A stretch of 37,155 bases of DNA from Phycisphaeraceae bacterium. GTDB lineage: Bacteria; Planctomycetota; Phycisphaerae; Phycisphaerales; Phycisphaeraceae. The DNA lies in contig JAJDCU010000023.1 of NCBI GenBank assembly GCA_029260655.1, positions 1 through 37,155 of the forward strand. Reading direction: 5' to 3'. This document shows, one piece after another, positions 24,377 to 32,262 of this stretch. The notes under the pieces were generated by a model. The model searched no databases. It had not been told where the DNA came from and was given only the letters and a program-made list of their open reading frames with translations. Within the stretch, counting starts at the first letter, position 1; every line of letters begins with the position of its first letter. The position numbers and the translations under genes are program-made.

Positions 24377-26209
24377 TCAGACCGTCACCCGCGCCAGCTC
24401 CCGGCTGCGGAAGATCAACCAGCCCAGGAACCCCACGCCCCCGGTCCAGAAAAGGCCCGACCACAGCGCGGCGTTTGCGAGCATCTGCCCGGGCACGAGT
24501 CGGCCGTCGGAGACCAGCGGGGTCGGGTTGTATTCGCCGAACGACGGCGCGATCAGCATGAAACCCGTGCCGATCATCTTGATAAACATCTTGAGGATGT
24601 CGTAGTACTTGCCCTCTTCGGACAGCGCACCCACCTTCCCGATCAGCCAGGCGATCTTGTGCGGAAGGGGCAGTGAGTCTTTGGGGAACGCGGCGTAGTA
24701 CTGCAACGATTCGGTGAGGTACGAGCTGCCCGCGGCGGTAAAGAAGACCAGCAGGCAGACCAGCGTCGCGACCGGGAAGCTCAGGTACGTCCCCGCCGCC
24801 AACCCGAGCATCGCCAGGAACATCAGCTTCATCCACAGAACCGCGAGTGTCCGGGCGAGGTTGGCCTCGAAGTCGCCCACCCGGTAGAGCACCTCGACCC
24901 CGTCCTTGGGGTTGAAGTTCAGAGAGGGCTGGCTTCGGCCTTCCCGGCTTGGGTTGAAGATGTCGATCGTCAGGCCCCCGGCCGAGTCGATGTCGTGCGG
25001 GTCGATGTCCAGCACGTGGAAGTTGTTTTCCGCCAACTTCAAAAGTGGGTTCCCGGTTACCGGGTCCCGGTAGATCCGGCCGTTGATCCGAACACCCATC
25101 AGCAGGAACCCGTCGGGGGTGACGCCGGCGAGCTTGGGCTTGAATCGCAGTTGGACCGACTGGTTGTATAGCTTGGCTTGATCGAGCCCGTTGAACCGGT
25201 AGCTCTCCCAGGTCTCGTTGGCGATCGTGTACCACCGGATCACCACCTGCGTCTCGACCTCGGCGGCGTCTGCGGGCTTGACCTGATCCAACGGGTCGCC
25301 CGGCTCGCCGAAGCGCTCGGGGTTTTCGTTGCGGAGTTGTTCGAGCTGTGTCTCGTACATCCGCATCAACGCATCGGGGTCCGGCGGGACCGGTTCGACG
25401 GCTTGACGCGCGACCAACACCTGGTTGCTCACCGCCAGCCGATCGATCGTGTCACGTGCGGGCTGGCTCTCCAGCATTTTCGTGAAGGTATAAATCCCCG
25501 TCCCCGCGACGCCCAACAGCAGCAGGTTCAGCAGCGTGATCCCAAACCATTTGCCAATCAAATACTCGGCCCGGGTGATCGGCTTGGTCAGGGTCAGGAA
25601 GATCTGCCGCTGGGTCTGCTCCTTGGTGATCGTCGCAACCGCCAGGAAGATCGTCATCAGGCTCAGCAGCGCGGACGTCGCGATCAGCGACCAGGTCAGG
25701 AACGAGGTGATCCGGTACTTGAGGAAGTCCTCGGTGTCGATCACGAACGGGAGCACCGCGATCAGGATCAACATCTTGATGATCGGGACCAGCGCGATCT
25801 TCATACGGATCGCCTCGTCGATCAGCGTCCTGGCCACGGCGAACACCGCGACCCCCGGCGAAAGGATCGCCCGGATAAGCCAGAGCCCGGCGTAGAACAG
25901 CAGGCCCATGGCGTAAGCGCCGGCGGTGGCGATGACCATCTCGTACCAGCCCATCGCCCTGAAAAGCAGCGCGAGCATCCCGGCGGCGGCGGTCCCCAGC
26001 AGCAAGACGCCGAACCTGCGGACCCAAGGGACATGACGCCAGAGGATCAACCCGTAGATCAGCCAGCCATCGACGAGAAGCCGACCCAGGCTTCGGATGA
26101 TCCCAGCCACCGAACCGGACCCCTGGGCGGCCAACAGCCAGCCGACGCCTTCGGTCAGGCCGACCAAGGCAATCAGGACAACCAGCCACATCTTCCAGCT
26201 TCTGAACAT
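24377..26209 (-). CDS. ABC-2-type transporter permease
   Basis: A 610-residue polytopic protein, the membrane partner of the ATPase encoded just upstream. Membrane segments lie near 7-27, 47-58, 66-84, 90-128, 141-157, 168-192 and 222-241, then a large extracytoplasmic region (about 245-465) and further segments near 470-510 and 570-600. The cytoplasmic loop EQTQRQIFLTLTKPITRAEYLIGKW in part (197-221) has the coupling-helix pattern of ABC-2 permeases, also found in the divergent permease at 32263 (NKTVLTVVSKPVSRPLFVVGK). The ATPase gene ends 42 bases before its start. Direction of transport is probably export; the substrate is unknown. Confidence 0.85.
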   Translation of the reverse strand: MFRSWKMWLVVLIALVGLTEGVGWLLAAQGSGSVAGIIRSLGRLLVDGWLIYGLILWRHVPWVRRFGVLLLGTAAAGMLALLFRAMGWYEMVIATAGAYAMGLLFYAGLWLIRAILSPGVAVFAVARTLIDEAIRMKIALVPIIKMLILIAVLPFVIDTEDFLKYRITSFLTWSLIATSALLSLMTIFLAVATITKEQTQRQIFLTLTKPITRAEYLIGKWFGITLLNLLLLGVAGTGIYTFTKMLESQPARDTIDRLAVSNQVLVARQAVEPVPPDPDALMRMYETQLEQLRNENPERFGEPGDPLDQVKPADAAEVETQVVIRWYTIANETWESYRFNGLDQAKLYNQSVQLRFKPKLAGVTPDGFLLMGVRINGRIYRDPVTGNPLLKLAENNFHVLDIDPHDIDSAGGLTIDIFNPSREGRSQPSLNFNPKDGVEVLYRVGDFEANLARTLAVLWMKLMFLAMLGLAAGTYLSFPVATLVCLLVFFTAAGSSYLTESLQYYAAFPKDSLPLPHKIAWLIGKVGALSEEGKYYDILKMFIKMIGTGFMLIAPSFGEYNPTPLVSDGRLVPGQMLANAALWSGLFWTGGVGFLGWLIFRSRELARVTV

Positions 26210-26251
26210 CTGTCGTTTAACCGTGGTTTGCCAAGGCGGGGTCGGTACGGG

Positions 26252-27508
26252 TCAGCCTTGGTTTGGGTCCTGGCCGTCGTCTTGTTTCTTGATCAGCGAG
26301 TCGATCAGGTCGGTGTCGGCCTGATCCTGTTGATCTGGTTGATCCGGCCGGCGCGTCGTGTCGTCTTGCAATGATTCGTCCGGCGAGGGTGCGTGATCCC
26401 CGGCGGTCAGTGAGCCGATGACCGTTTGGTCGTGTATCGGCTCGGGCGGGGGCGGTTGCGATTGGGGCTGATCGGCGTGGCTGGGCGCTGCGCTTGCCAT
26501 CAGCTCGTCGATCAGTTGATCCCCGTGCGAAGCGGCCCCGGTCTCGTCGACCCCGGTCGCCAGGAACCGGGCGATCTGACCGCCGGATTGCGCCCCGCTG
26601 GTTGAGGCGCCCTCGGACTGGGCCTCGCTGACGATATTCAGGAACAGCGTCTCGAGTTTCTGGCGGGGCCGGCTGATGCTGGCGTCGCAGATGCCCTGCG
26701 ATTCAAGCAGTGCGACCAGGTGCTCCTCGGTCTCTGGGTCCATCGCCGGGGCGTTGATCATCGTGCGGTCGTGCTGCTCGAGCAGGTCGTCGATCTGGCC
26801 GTGCCTGCGGACCTTGCCGCCGTACATGATCGCCACACGATCGGTGACGTCCTCGACATCGGCCAACAGGTGCGAGCAGAGCAGGATCGTCTTGCCCCGC
26901 TCGGCCAGGCTCTTGATGACACGCTTGACGTCGGCGGTGGCGATCGGGTCCATCCCGGAGGTCGGCTCATCCAAGATCAGCAGGTCCGGGTCGTTGATCA
27001 GCGCCTGGGCCAGACCGATCTTCCGCTGCATGCCCTTGGAGTATTCCCCGACCGGGCGGCGCGCCACATGCTGGAGCCCGACCATCTCCAGGAGCGTGTC
27101 GATGCGTCCCCTACGGATGGTGCGCTTCTGATGGAAAAGCCGGGCGTAGTATTCGAGCGTCTCGCGGGCGTTGAGGAAGGGGTAGAGGTATGACTCCTCG
27201 GGGAGGTAGCCGATCCGCTGCTTGTTCTTGACATCGTGGGGGTGGTGGCCGAACACGGCGATGCGGCCGGCGGTGGGGTGCAGCAGCCCGAGGATCAGCT
27301 TGATGGTGGTGCTCTTGCCCGAGCCGTTGGGCCCCAACAACCCGAACACCTCGCCCCGGTAGATGTCCAGGTCGATGTCGTCGACGGCCTTGACGCGGTT
27401 ACGCATCCAGAAGTCGCGGAAGACCTTGGACAGCCCGACACACTTGACGACCAGGTCCTTGGACAGGGGCGCGCCAGACGCTACGGCTTGGGTGCTGGCT
27501 TGACTCAT
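26252..27508 (-). CDS. ABC transporter ATP-binding protein with long disordered C-terminal extension
   Basis: The nucleotide-binding subunit that powers the neighbouring permease. Residues 20-240 form a complete ATPase: Walker A GPNGSGKST (59-67), a Q-loop position reading LPEES (102-106, Glu instead of Gln), signature YSKGMQRK (156-163), Walker B LLILDEPTSGMDP (176-188) and H-loop His213. This is typical of ABC-2-type exporters (CcmA/NatA-like). After about residue 290 comes a Pro/Gln/Asp/Ser-rich tail of over 100 residues without order, unusual for this family. AGGAG lies 6 bases before the ATG. The gene follows the HflK-like gene after 54 bases. Confidence 0.93.
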   Translation of the reverse strand: MSQASTQAVASGAPLSKDLVVKCVGLSKVFRDFWMRNRVKAVDDIDLDIYRGEVFGLLGPNGSGKSTTIKLILGLLHPTAGRIAVFGHHPHDVKNKQRIGYLPEESYLYPFLNARETLEYYARLFHQKRTIRRGRIDTLLEMVGLQHVARRPVGEYSKGMQRKIGLAQALINDPDLLILDEPTSGMDPIATADVKRVIKSLAERGKTILLCSHLLADVEDVTDRVAIMYGGKVRRHGQIDDLLEQHDRTMINAPAMDPETEEHLVALLESQGICDASISRPRQKLETLFLNIVSEAQSEGASTSGAQSGGQIARFLATGVDETGAASHGDQLIDELMASAAPSHADQPQSQPPPPEPIHDQTVIGSLTAGDHAPSPDESLQDDTTRRPDQPDQQDQADTDLIDSLIKKQDDGQDPNQG

Positions 27509-27562
27509 AAATCTCCTGCCGTCGTCCGGCGTGCGACCGTCTTGTGGGGCCGGGGCGATTTC

Positions 27563-28873
27563 TTAGGGGTTGAGGCTCTGCGCGGCGTCGATCTCCGCCT
27601 GCTCGATGCGGTCCTGCTCACGCTTACGGCTCACCGCGGGGTCGACATTCGTAATAATCTGTGTCTGCCCGGTGCTGGTGTAGAACGTCTCGACATCACC
27701 GGTGAAGATCTTCTCTCTCGCCTTTTGCCACATACGGGTGCTGGTGAGGTTGGGGCTCTCGCGGTATCGGTCCAATTGGCTGACAAAACTGTTGGCCTCG
27801 GCCTTGACCTGCTCGACGACCTCGGTGCGGTAGGTGTTGGCCTGGTTGATCAGCTCCGACGCCTCCCCGCCGATCACCGCGCCGCCGCTTTCCGCGGGCG
27901 TGCGCAGTTGGCTAAAGGCCGTGGCGATCTGTTGATCCAGCGCCTCGGACTGCTGCGCATCGTTGACCGACCGGGCAAGCTCGTACGCCTTCACCATCTC
28001 AAACAGCGGGCCGTGCGCTTCACCGGCCGCCTCGTTGAGCAGGGTGGTGCGCTGCTGACGCGCGGCGCTGATTTTCTGGCCCTTCTCACTGTCGGCGTCG
28101 GTGACCAGGAAGTAGGCCTTGCGCACCGCCAGCGGCGGCGTGCTGTCGCGGATCAGCAGGTCTTCGATTGTGATCCCGGTCTGGAGCTTGTCCAGCACGC
28201 GCTGCATCCGCTGGATCGCGGCGCTGCTGTTGAGCTGGCTGTTGATAAAGTCGTCGGCCTTGACCTGGGCGACGGCATAGACGATGCCCTGCTCGGCGAT
28301 GTTGGTGACCAGCTCGTCGGCGAACGCGACGTCACCAACGTTCTCGACGAAGTCGACAGCGTTGTTGATCTTGTAGTTGACCTGGAACCGGCCGTGGACG
28401 ATGTTCGCGTCGCCGGTTAATAGCGACCCATCCTTCTCGGGATTCAGCGGCCCGCCGGTGAGTTGGTCGGGGGTCAGGGCGGCCTGCCTCTCGGTGACCT
28501 CGTACCAGAAGGCGCTACGGATCGAGACCGACCGCTGGGTGATGGGGACCTTGATCTTCTGCTCGAACGGGTAGGGAGCGCCGAGGTACCAGCCCTGCTT
28601 ATAGACCTCCTCCCCTTCCTCGCCGATGATCTTGCCGAACCACGTCCGGACGACCTGCTCCTGGGGCTTGACCGCGAAGGTGCCAGAGAAGGCGTAGAAC
28701 AGCAGCAGCAGGATCATGATGAGCTTGAGAATCCCGAAGCTGACGCGCATCGCGTCGGCCAGGGATTGCTGCGCGGGGTCCGCCGGCTCGAACGGCTCGT
28801 GGCTGTGCCCGTGGTCGTGGTCACAGTCGTCGTCGTGCGAGTGGATGAACGGGTTTTTGATTTTCTCAGCCAT
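27563..28873 (-). CDS. SPFH-domain protein, HflK-like, with His/Asp-rich N-terminus
   Basis: A 436-residue membrane protein of the HflK type. HflK and HflC normally form a large cage around FtsH in the inner membrane and modulate proteolysis. The cytoplasmic N-terminus holds HSHDDDCDHDHGHSHE (11-26), a likely metal-binding stretch, then one membrane segment (45-65) and the SPFH domain (about 67-270; VKPQEQVVRTWFGK, GWYLGAPYPFE). A coiled-coil region rich in Ala/Glu (about 270-390) follows. The protein is encoded between an HflC-like protein and an ABC ATPase. Its ATG at 28873 abuts a C-rich repeat, leaving no Shine-Dalgarno. FtsH is not in the window, so the partner may be the transporter instead. 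Confidence 0.88.
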   Translation of the reverse strand: MAEKIKNPFIHSHDDDCDHDHGHSHEPFEPADPAQQSLADAMRVSFGILKLIMILLLLFYAFSGTFAVKPQEQVVRTWFGKIIGEEGEEVYKQGWYLGAPYPFEQKIKVPITQRSVSIRSAFWYEVTERQAALTPDQLTGGPLNPEKDGSLLTGDANIVHGRFQVNYKINNAVDFVENVGDVAFADELVTNIAEQGIVYAVAQVKADDFINSQLNSSAAIQRMQRVLDKLQTGITIEDLLIRDSTPPLAVRKAYFLVTDADSEKGQKISAARQQRTTLLNEAAGEAHGPLFEMVKAYELARSVNDAQQSEALDQQIATAFSQLRTPAESGGAVIGGEASELINQANTYRTEVVEQVKAEANSFVSQLDRYRESPNLTSTRMWQKAREKIFTGDVETFYTSTGQTQIITNVDPAVSRKREQDRIEQAEIDAAQSLNP

Positions 28874-28946
28874 GGATTAGGGTTCGGGGTTCAGGGATCA
28901 GGGATCAGAATGCACAGACAACGAACAGGGCCAATAGCTAACGGCT
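28874..28946. repeat. composite intergenic repeat upstream of the HflK-like gene
   Basis: 28874-28908 is GGATTAGGGTTCGGGGTTCAGGG-type repeat (given by its units), C-rich on the coding strand and touching the start codon. ATAGCTAACGGCT (28934-28946) is identical to 12621-12633. The arrangement repeats the one before the pyrophosphorylase gene. Confidence 0.7.
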
Positions 28947-28960
28947 TTACACATCCCACA

Positions 28961-29902
28961 TCACTGATTGGTTTCGGGGCCCTTGCCTTCCAGCGGCCCG
29001 AGGAACCAGAGTTTGTTGGCGTCCAGGACGAAGGTGGTGTTGTGTTCGAGCATCTTTTCCAAGGCGTCGATCTGACGCTGGAAGATGGCGAAGTCTTCGT
29101 CCTCTCTAAAGGCGCTGAAGTACTGCTCGGCCTCGCGGTTGCCTTCGTCTCGGATCGCCTGGGCGCGGCGCTGGGCGAAGGCGAGGATCCGGCGCTTGGC
29201 GGACTCGGCCTGGCTGATGATCCGCCCGGCCTCGGCGTCGCCCTCGGCGCGGGCGTTCTCCGCCAGACGCTCGCGGGTCTTCGCCATCCGGTCGAATACC
29301 TTCTGCGTCGTGTTCTCCGGGAGGATGATCCGGCGGATACCCACCTGCTCGACCTTGATCCCGTAGCCGGGGTTGATCATGCTCAGTTTCTGACGCAACT
29401 GCTCCAGGCTCCTCTGCTCGATCTCTTCGAGTTTGATCATGTCCGGGTCGGTGTTAACCAGTTGATCGAACCGGTAGGTCGAGACGACGGCCTCGAGCTC
29501 GCTGAGCATCGAGGTCAGTTGTTTCCTGGCATTCGGGACGGTCTCCAGCCTGCGGAAGAAGGCGTAGGGGTCGTCGATCCGCCAGGCCAGGTAAAGCTTG
29601 ACGATCACGGCGTACCCGTCGGCGGTCTGGACCTCGCTGAGCTGGTCTTCCAGGAGCTGGATCCGCTTGGAGTAGTGCTTGACCTTCTGGATCGGGGCCG
29701 GGCCCTTGAACTTGATCCCCGGTTCGAGGACCAGGCTGCCGGGGTCGGTGATCCCCCCCTGGGCGTCGCGGGTCGGTTCGTCGGCCTTGTCCCAGGTGGT
29801 GAGCACAGCGACCTGGTCGTAGCGGACCTGGAAGCTGAACATGTACACCAGCAGCACCACGGCGATAATGCAGGCGAAAACAAAGATGAGCTTATTCTTC
29901 AT
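28961..29902 (-). CDS. hflC: SPFH-domain protein, HflC-like
   Basis: A 313-residue HflC-type protein with an N-terminal membrane anchor (5-24, FVFACIIAVVLLVYMFSF) and an SPFH domain (about 25-200). VRYDQVAVLTTW, GSLVLEPGIKFKGP, a KLYLAWRIDDPYAF strand and YGIKVEQVGIRRIILPENT are characteristic of HflC. A charged helical region with the QRRAQAIRDEGNREAEQYF pattern follows, the segment that packs into the HflKC ring. It should sit in the inner membrane with the domain on the periplasmic side. It lies 72 bases after the 701-residue SPFH gene and 87 bases before the HflK-like gene in transcription order, so hflK follows hflC here, reversed from enterobacteria. Confidence 0.9.
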   Translation of the reverse strand: MKNKLIFVFACIIAVVLLVYMFSFQVRYDQVAVLTTWDKADEPTRDAQGGITDPGSLVLEPGIKFKGPAPIQKVKHYSKRIQLLEDQLSEVQTADGYAVIVKLYLAWRIDDPYAFFRRLETVPNARKQLTSMLSELEAVVSTYRFDQLVNTDPDMIKLEEIEQRSLEQLRQKLSMINPGYGIKVEQVGIRRIILPENTTQKVFDRMAKTRERLAENARAEGDAEAGRIISQAESAKRRILAFAQRRAQAIRDEGNREAEQYFSAFREDEDFAIFQRQIDALEKMLEHNTTFVLDANKLWFLGPLEGKGPETNQ

Positions 29903-29974
29903 GGCGGTCGATTCTCCGACGGTCGTGCGTTGTTGGGGCAGGTAGCCTTTTTCAACGGGGCTCGTGCCCGGGTG

Positions 29975-32080
29975 TTATTCGATCCCGATCCCCTGGAGAT
30001 TGCTGGTGGTGGTCTGCGCCTCGATGCGGATCATCGGGGGCACGTCCTGCTCATCGAGCCCGATGAGGATAATCTTGCGGCGCTTAGCCAGGCCCTCGGC
30101 AAGAACGTTGAGGTACTCGCGCACCTTGTAGTATCGCGGCGCCTGCTGGTAGGCGTAGAACCTCGACGCGGTGCGCATCGCCCGGGCGCGCTCGTTGAGC
30201 GCATATTCCCAGCGGTACGCCCGCGCTTCGTAGATCAGCTTGCTGGCCTCGCCCCCGGCGTTGTCCATCAGCTGCTCGATCCCAGCCTTCTTACGGTTGA
30301 TCTCGTCGGCGAGCTGGTCGGCCTTGGCGGGGTCGTACCCGTCGTCGCTTTGACGCATGGCCTCCAGCGATTGCTGAAGCGCGACGACCTCCTGGATCGC
30401 CGCGTCGATCCTCAGGGCCTTGTCGCGTGACCCGGCGACCTGGGCCAGCGCGGACACCGCCCGGCGGTGGGCGTCCTGGATCTCGGTTTGCTTCTCCTGC
30501 CGGGCGTCGATCTGTTCGTGGAACTTCTCGGCGACCTCGCCCTCGCGCGGCGGGTGGATCGCCTCGAGCCCGACGTAGACAATCTCGACGCCCAGATGAA
30601 ATGCGTCGGCGTCGCCCTGGAGCTGGGCCCGGAGGGTTTCGCCTGCCTTAACACGCGCCGAGGTCAGCAGCGTATCGATGTCGTGCGACGCGAAGTACGC
30701 GTTGAATCGCCGATCCGCCATGGCCTCCAGCAGCTTCACCGGATCGTCGGCGGAAAGCGTGTAATCCAACAGCCCATCGTCGGCGATGCGGTACTTGATG
30801 ATCCCCAGCCCCCCCGCCAATTCCCCGGCGGCCGCGTCGACGCCCACGTCAACACCCACGTCCTGCGCGTCCACGTGCCGGCTCGGGGCCGTCACCATGT
30901 ACTGCTCAGCGTCCCCGGCGTGCTGGGTCGTCCACAGCACGGCGACGTCGGTATCAAAGTCGTCCGCGGACGAGCCGACGCGCAGCTCGTGGACGCGGAA
31001 GGCGTCGTATTTGTCGGCCCGGCCAAGCGGCCAGGGCAGTTTCCAGTGCAGCCCCGGGCCCGCCACGCTGTCCGGGGTCAGCTTGTTTAAACGGGTCACC
31101 ACCGCGCGCTGGTGCGGCGCGACGATCACGACCGAGGTCATCCCCAGCAGCACCAGCAACCCCACGACAATCAGCCGGGGGAACCAGTTCGAGAGCATGC
31201 GGTAGAACCAACTGGCCGAGATCTCAAACCCGAACTGGTAGTTGATCGCTTCGCCGACGATCTTGCCCAGGGACTCGGGGCGTGTCAGCCAGCCAAGGAT
31301 ACGGCTGTCGAACGCCGGCCTAGGCGTCTGGTCCGGGCGCCTGGGCTGATAGAACCCGAAGATCAGGCTCAACAACGTTTCCAAACCCAGCAGGACCATG
31401 ACGGCGGGCGCGGCGATCGCCAGGATGGGGAACAGCGTGTAATTGCTCATCGCGCCGGCGACGGCCGCGGCGATCAGCAGGACCGTCACGCAGACGTTGC
31501 CCATCAGGTACCCGGCGCCACCGCGCAGTAGCTGCCATTCTTTGATCTGCGTCATCCCCGAGACGTACCGCGAGACCAGGAACCCGATGAACCCGATCGC
31601 GAAGGCGAGGATGACGATGACCCCGGCGTTGCGCTGGGCGTCAAACGAGGCTTCTAATAGCTGGTCGGACTCGAGCCCCAGGCCGTGGTACAGCATCCCC
31701 CCGCCGACGATCAGCAGGTAGAGCCCGACGATCAGGCTGACGATCCCAAGGCCGTACTTATAAAGGTTGTTCAGCCGCTTGCGCGCCAGTTGAAGTTGTT
31801 GGCCGGCCTCCTCAAACAGGGCGGCGGCCTGGGCGTCTTCGGCGGCGAGCTGCTCGGTCTCCAGGGCCTCGATACGCTCCAGGCGGTGCTGGTTATAGAT
31901 CAGCCACAGGGCGACCCAGATCGGCAGGCCGCCGACGATATGCCAGGTGATGGCGTGGACGGCGATCGATCCGGCGTATAACCCGGTGAGCCCGGTGAGG
32001 ATCGCCAGAAGCAGCTGGATCGTCAGGCCGATCAGGGCCGCACTGGCCGCACGCCGATAGGTTTGCTGGTCGTGACTCAT
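29975..32080 (-). CDS. polytopic SPFH-domain protein, HflK-related, first gene of the operon
   Basis: A 701-residue fusion of a multispanning membrane domain with an SPFH domain. About seven membrane segments lie at 13-35, 37-62, 109-131, 151-171, 190-211, 214-243 and 301-321, with a coiled-coil loop between the second and third (64-104). After the last one the SPFH domain begins (VVIVAPHQRAVVTRLNKLTPDSVAGPGLHWKLPWP in part, 317-350), followed by a long coiled coil (about 515-650) and a hydrophobic end. This is unlike the single-pass HflK and HflC. GGGAAT lies just before the ATG at 32080. Transcription probably starts in the 116-base region shared with the divergent permease. Function inferred: scaffold of a membrane microdomain. 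Confidence 0.87.
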   Translation of the reverse strand: MSHDQQTYRRAASAALIGLTIQLLLAILTGLTGLYAGSIAVHAITWHIVGGLPIWVALWLIYNQHRLERIEALETEQLAAEDAQAAALFEEAGQQLQLARKRLNNLYKYGLGIVSLIVGLYLLIVGGGMLYHGLGLESDQLLEASFDAQRNAGVIVILAFAIGFIGFLVSRYVSGMTQIKEWQLLRGGAGYLMGNVCVTVLLIAAAVAGAMSNYTLFPILAIAAPAVMVLLGLETLLSLIFGFYQPRRPDQTPRPAFDSRILGWLTRPESLGKIVGEAINYQFGFEISASWFYRMLSNWFPRLIVVGLLVLLGMTSVVIVAPHQRAVVTRLNKLTPDSVAGPGLHWKLPWPLGRADKYDAFRVHELRVGSSADDFDTDVAVLWTTQHAGDAEQYMVTAPSRHVDAQDVGVDVGVDAAAGELAGGLGIIKYRIADDGLLDYTLSADDPVKLLEAMADRRFNAYFASHDIDTLLTSARVKAGETLRAQLQGDADAFHLGVEIVYVGLEAIHPPREGEVAEKFHEQIDARQEKQTEIQDAHRRAVSALAQVAGSRDKALRIDAAIQEVVALQQSLEAMRQSDDGYDPAKADQLADEINRKKAGIEQLMDNAGGEASKLIYEARAYRWEYALNERARAMRTASRFYAYQQAPRYYKVREYLNVLAEGLAKRRKIILIGLDEQDVPPMIRIEAQTTTSNLQGIGIE

Positions 32081-32195
32081 CGTATTCCCTGTTGCCGGGC
32101 GCCGGCCTTACGGCCGAGCCCTTGCGGTTGCCTCAATAACCTAAACTGCCCGCACGTTTTTTTGTCTGGGCCAAACCAAAGCGCCCCGGCCCCCG

Positions 32196-32201
32196 TATGA
32201 T
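32196..32201 (+). promoter_or_regulatory. candidate -10 of the divergent permease gene
   Basis: TATGAT (32196-32201) sits about 60 bases before the ATG at 32263; it supports that start over the one at 32197, which overlaps the box itself. No convincing -35 is seen. A small hairpin CGGCC-TTAC-GGCCG (32103-32116) lies in the leader of the opposite operon. Confidence 0.3.
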
Positions 32202-32262
32202 AAGCGTCGCCGGCCCGACCGGTGGGCACCCCAACCCGATTCAAATGGACCCGACCCACGCC

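Noticed and set aside
23316-24605. 429-residue open frame on + opposite the 725-residue gene
   Set aside because: Shadow of the minus-strand gene, crossing into the next one; no domain pattern.
25178-26374. 398-residue open frame on + opposite the permease
   Set aside because: Asp/Gln/Arg-rich shadow spanning a gene boundary.
28463-30430. 655-residue open frame on + across the hflC/hflK genes
   Set aside because: Antisense shadow of the GC-rich SPFH genes; low-complexity Leu/Val/Asp/Gly content and no family pattern.
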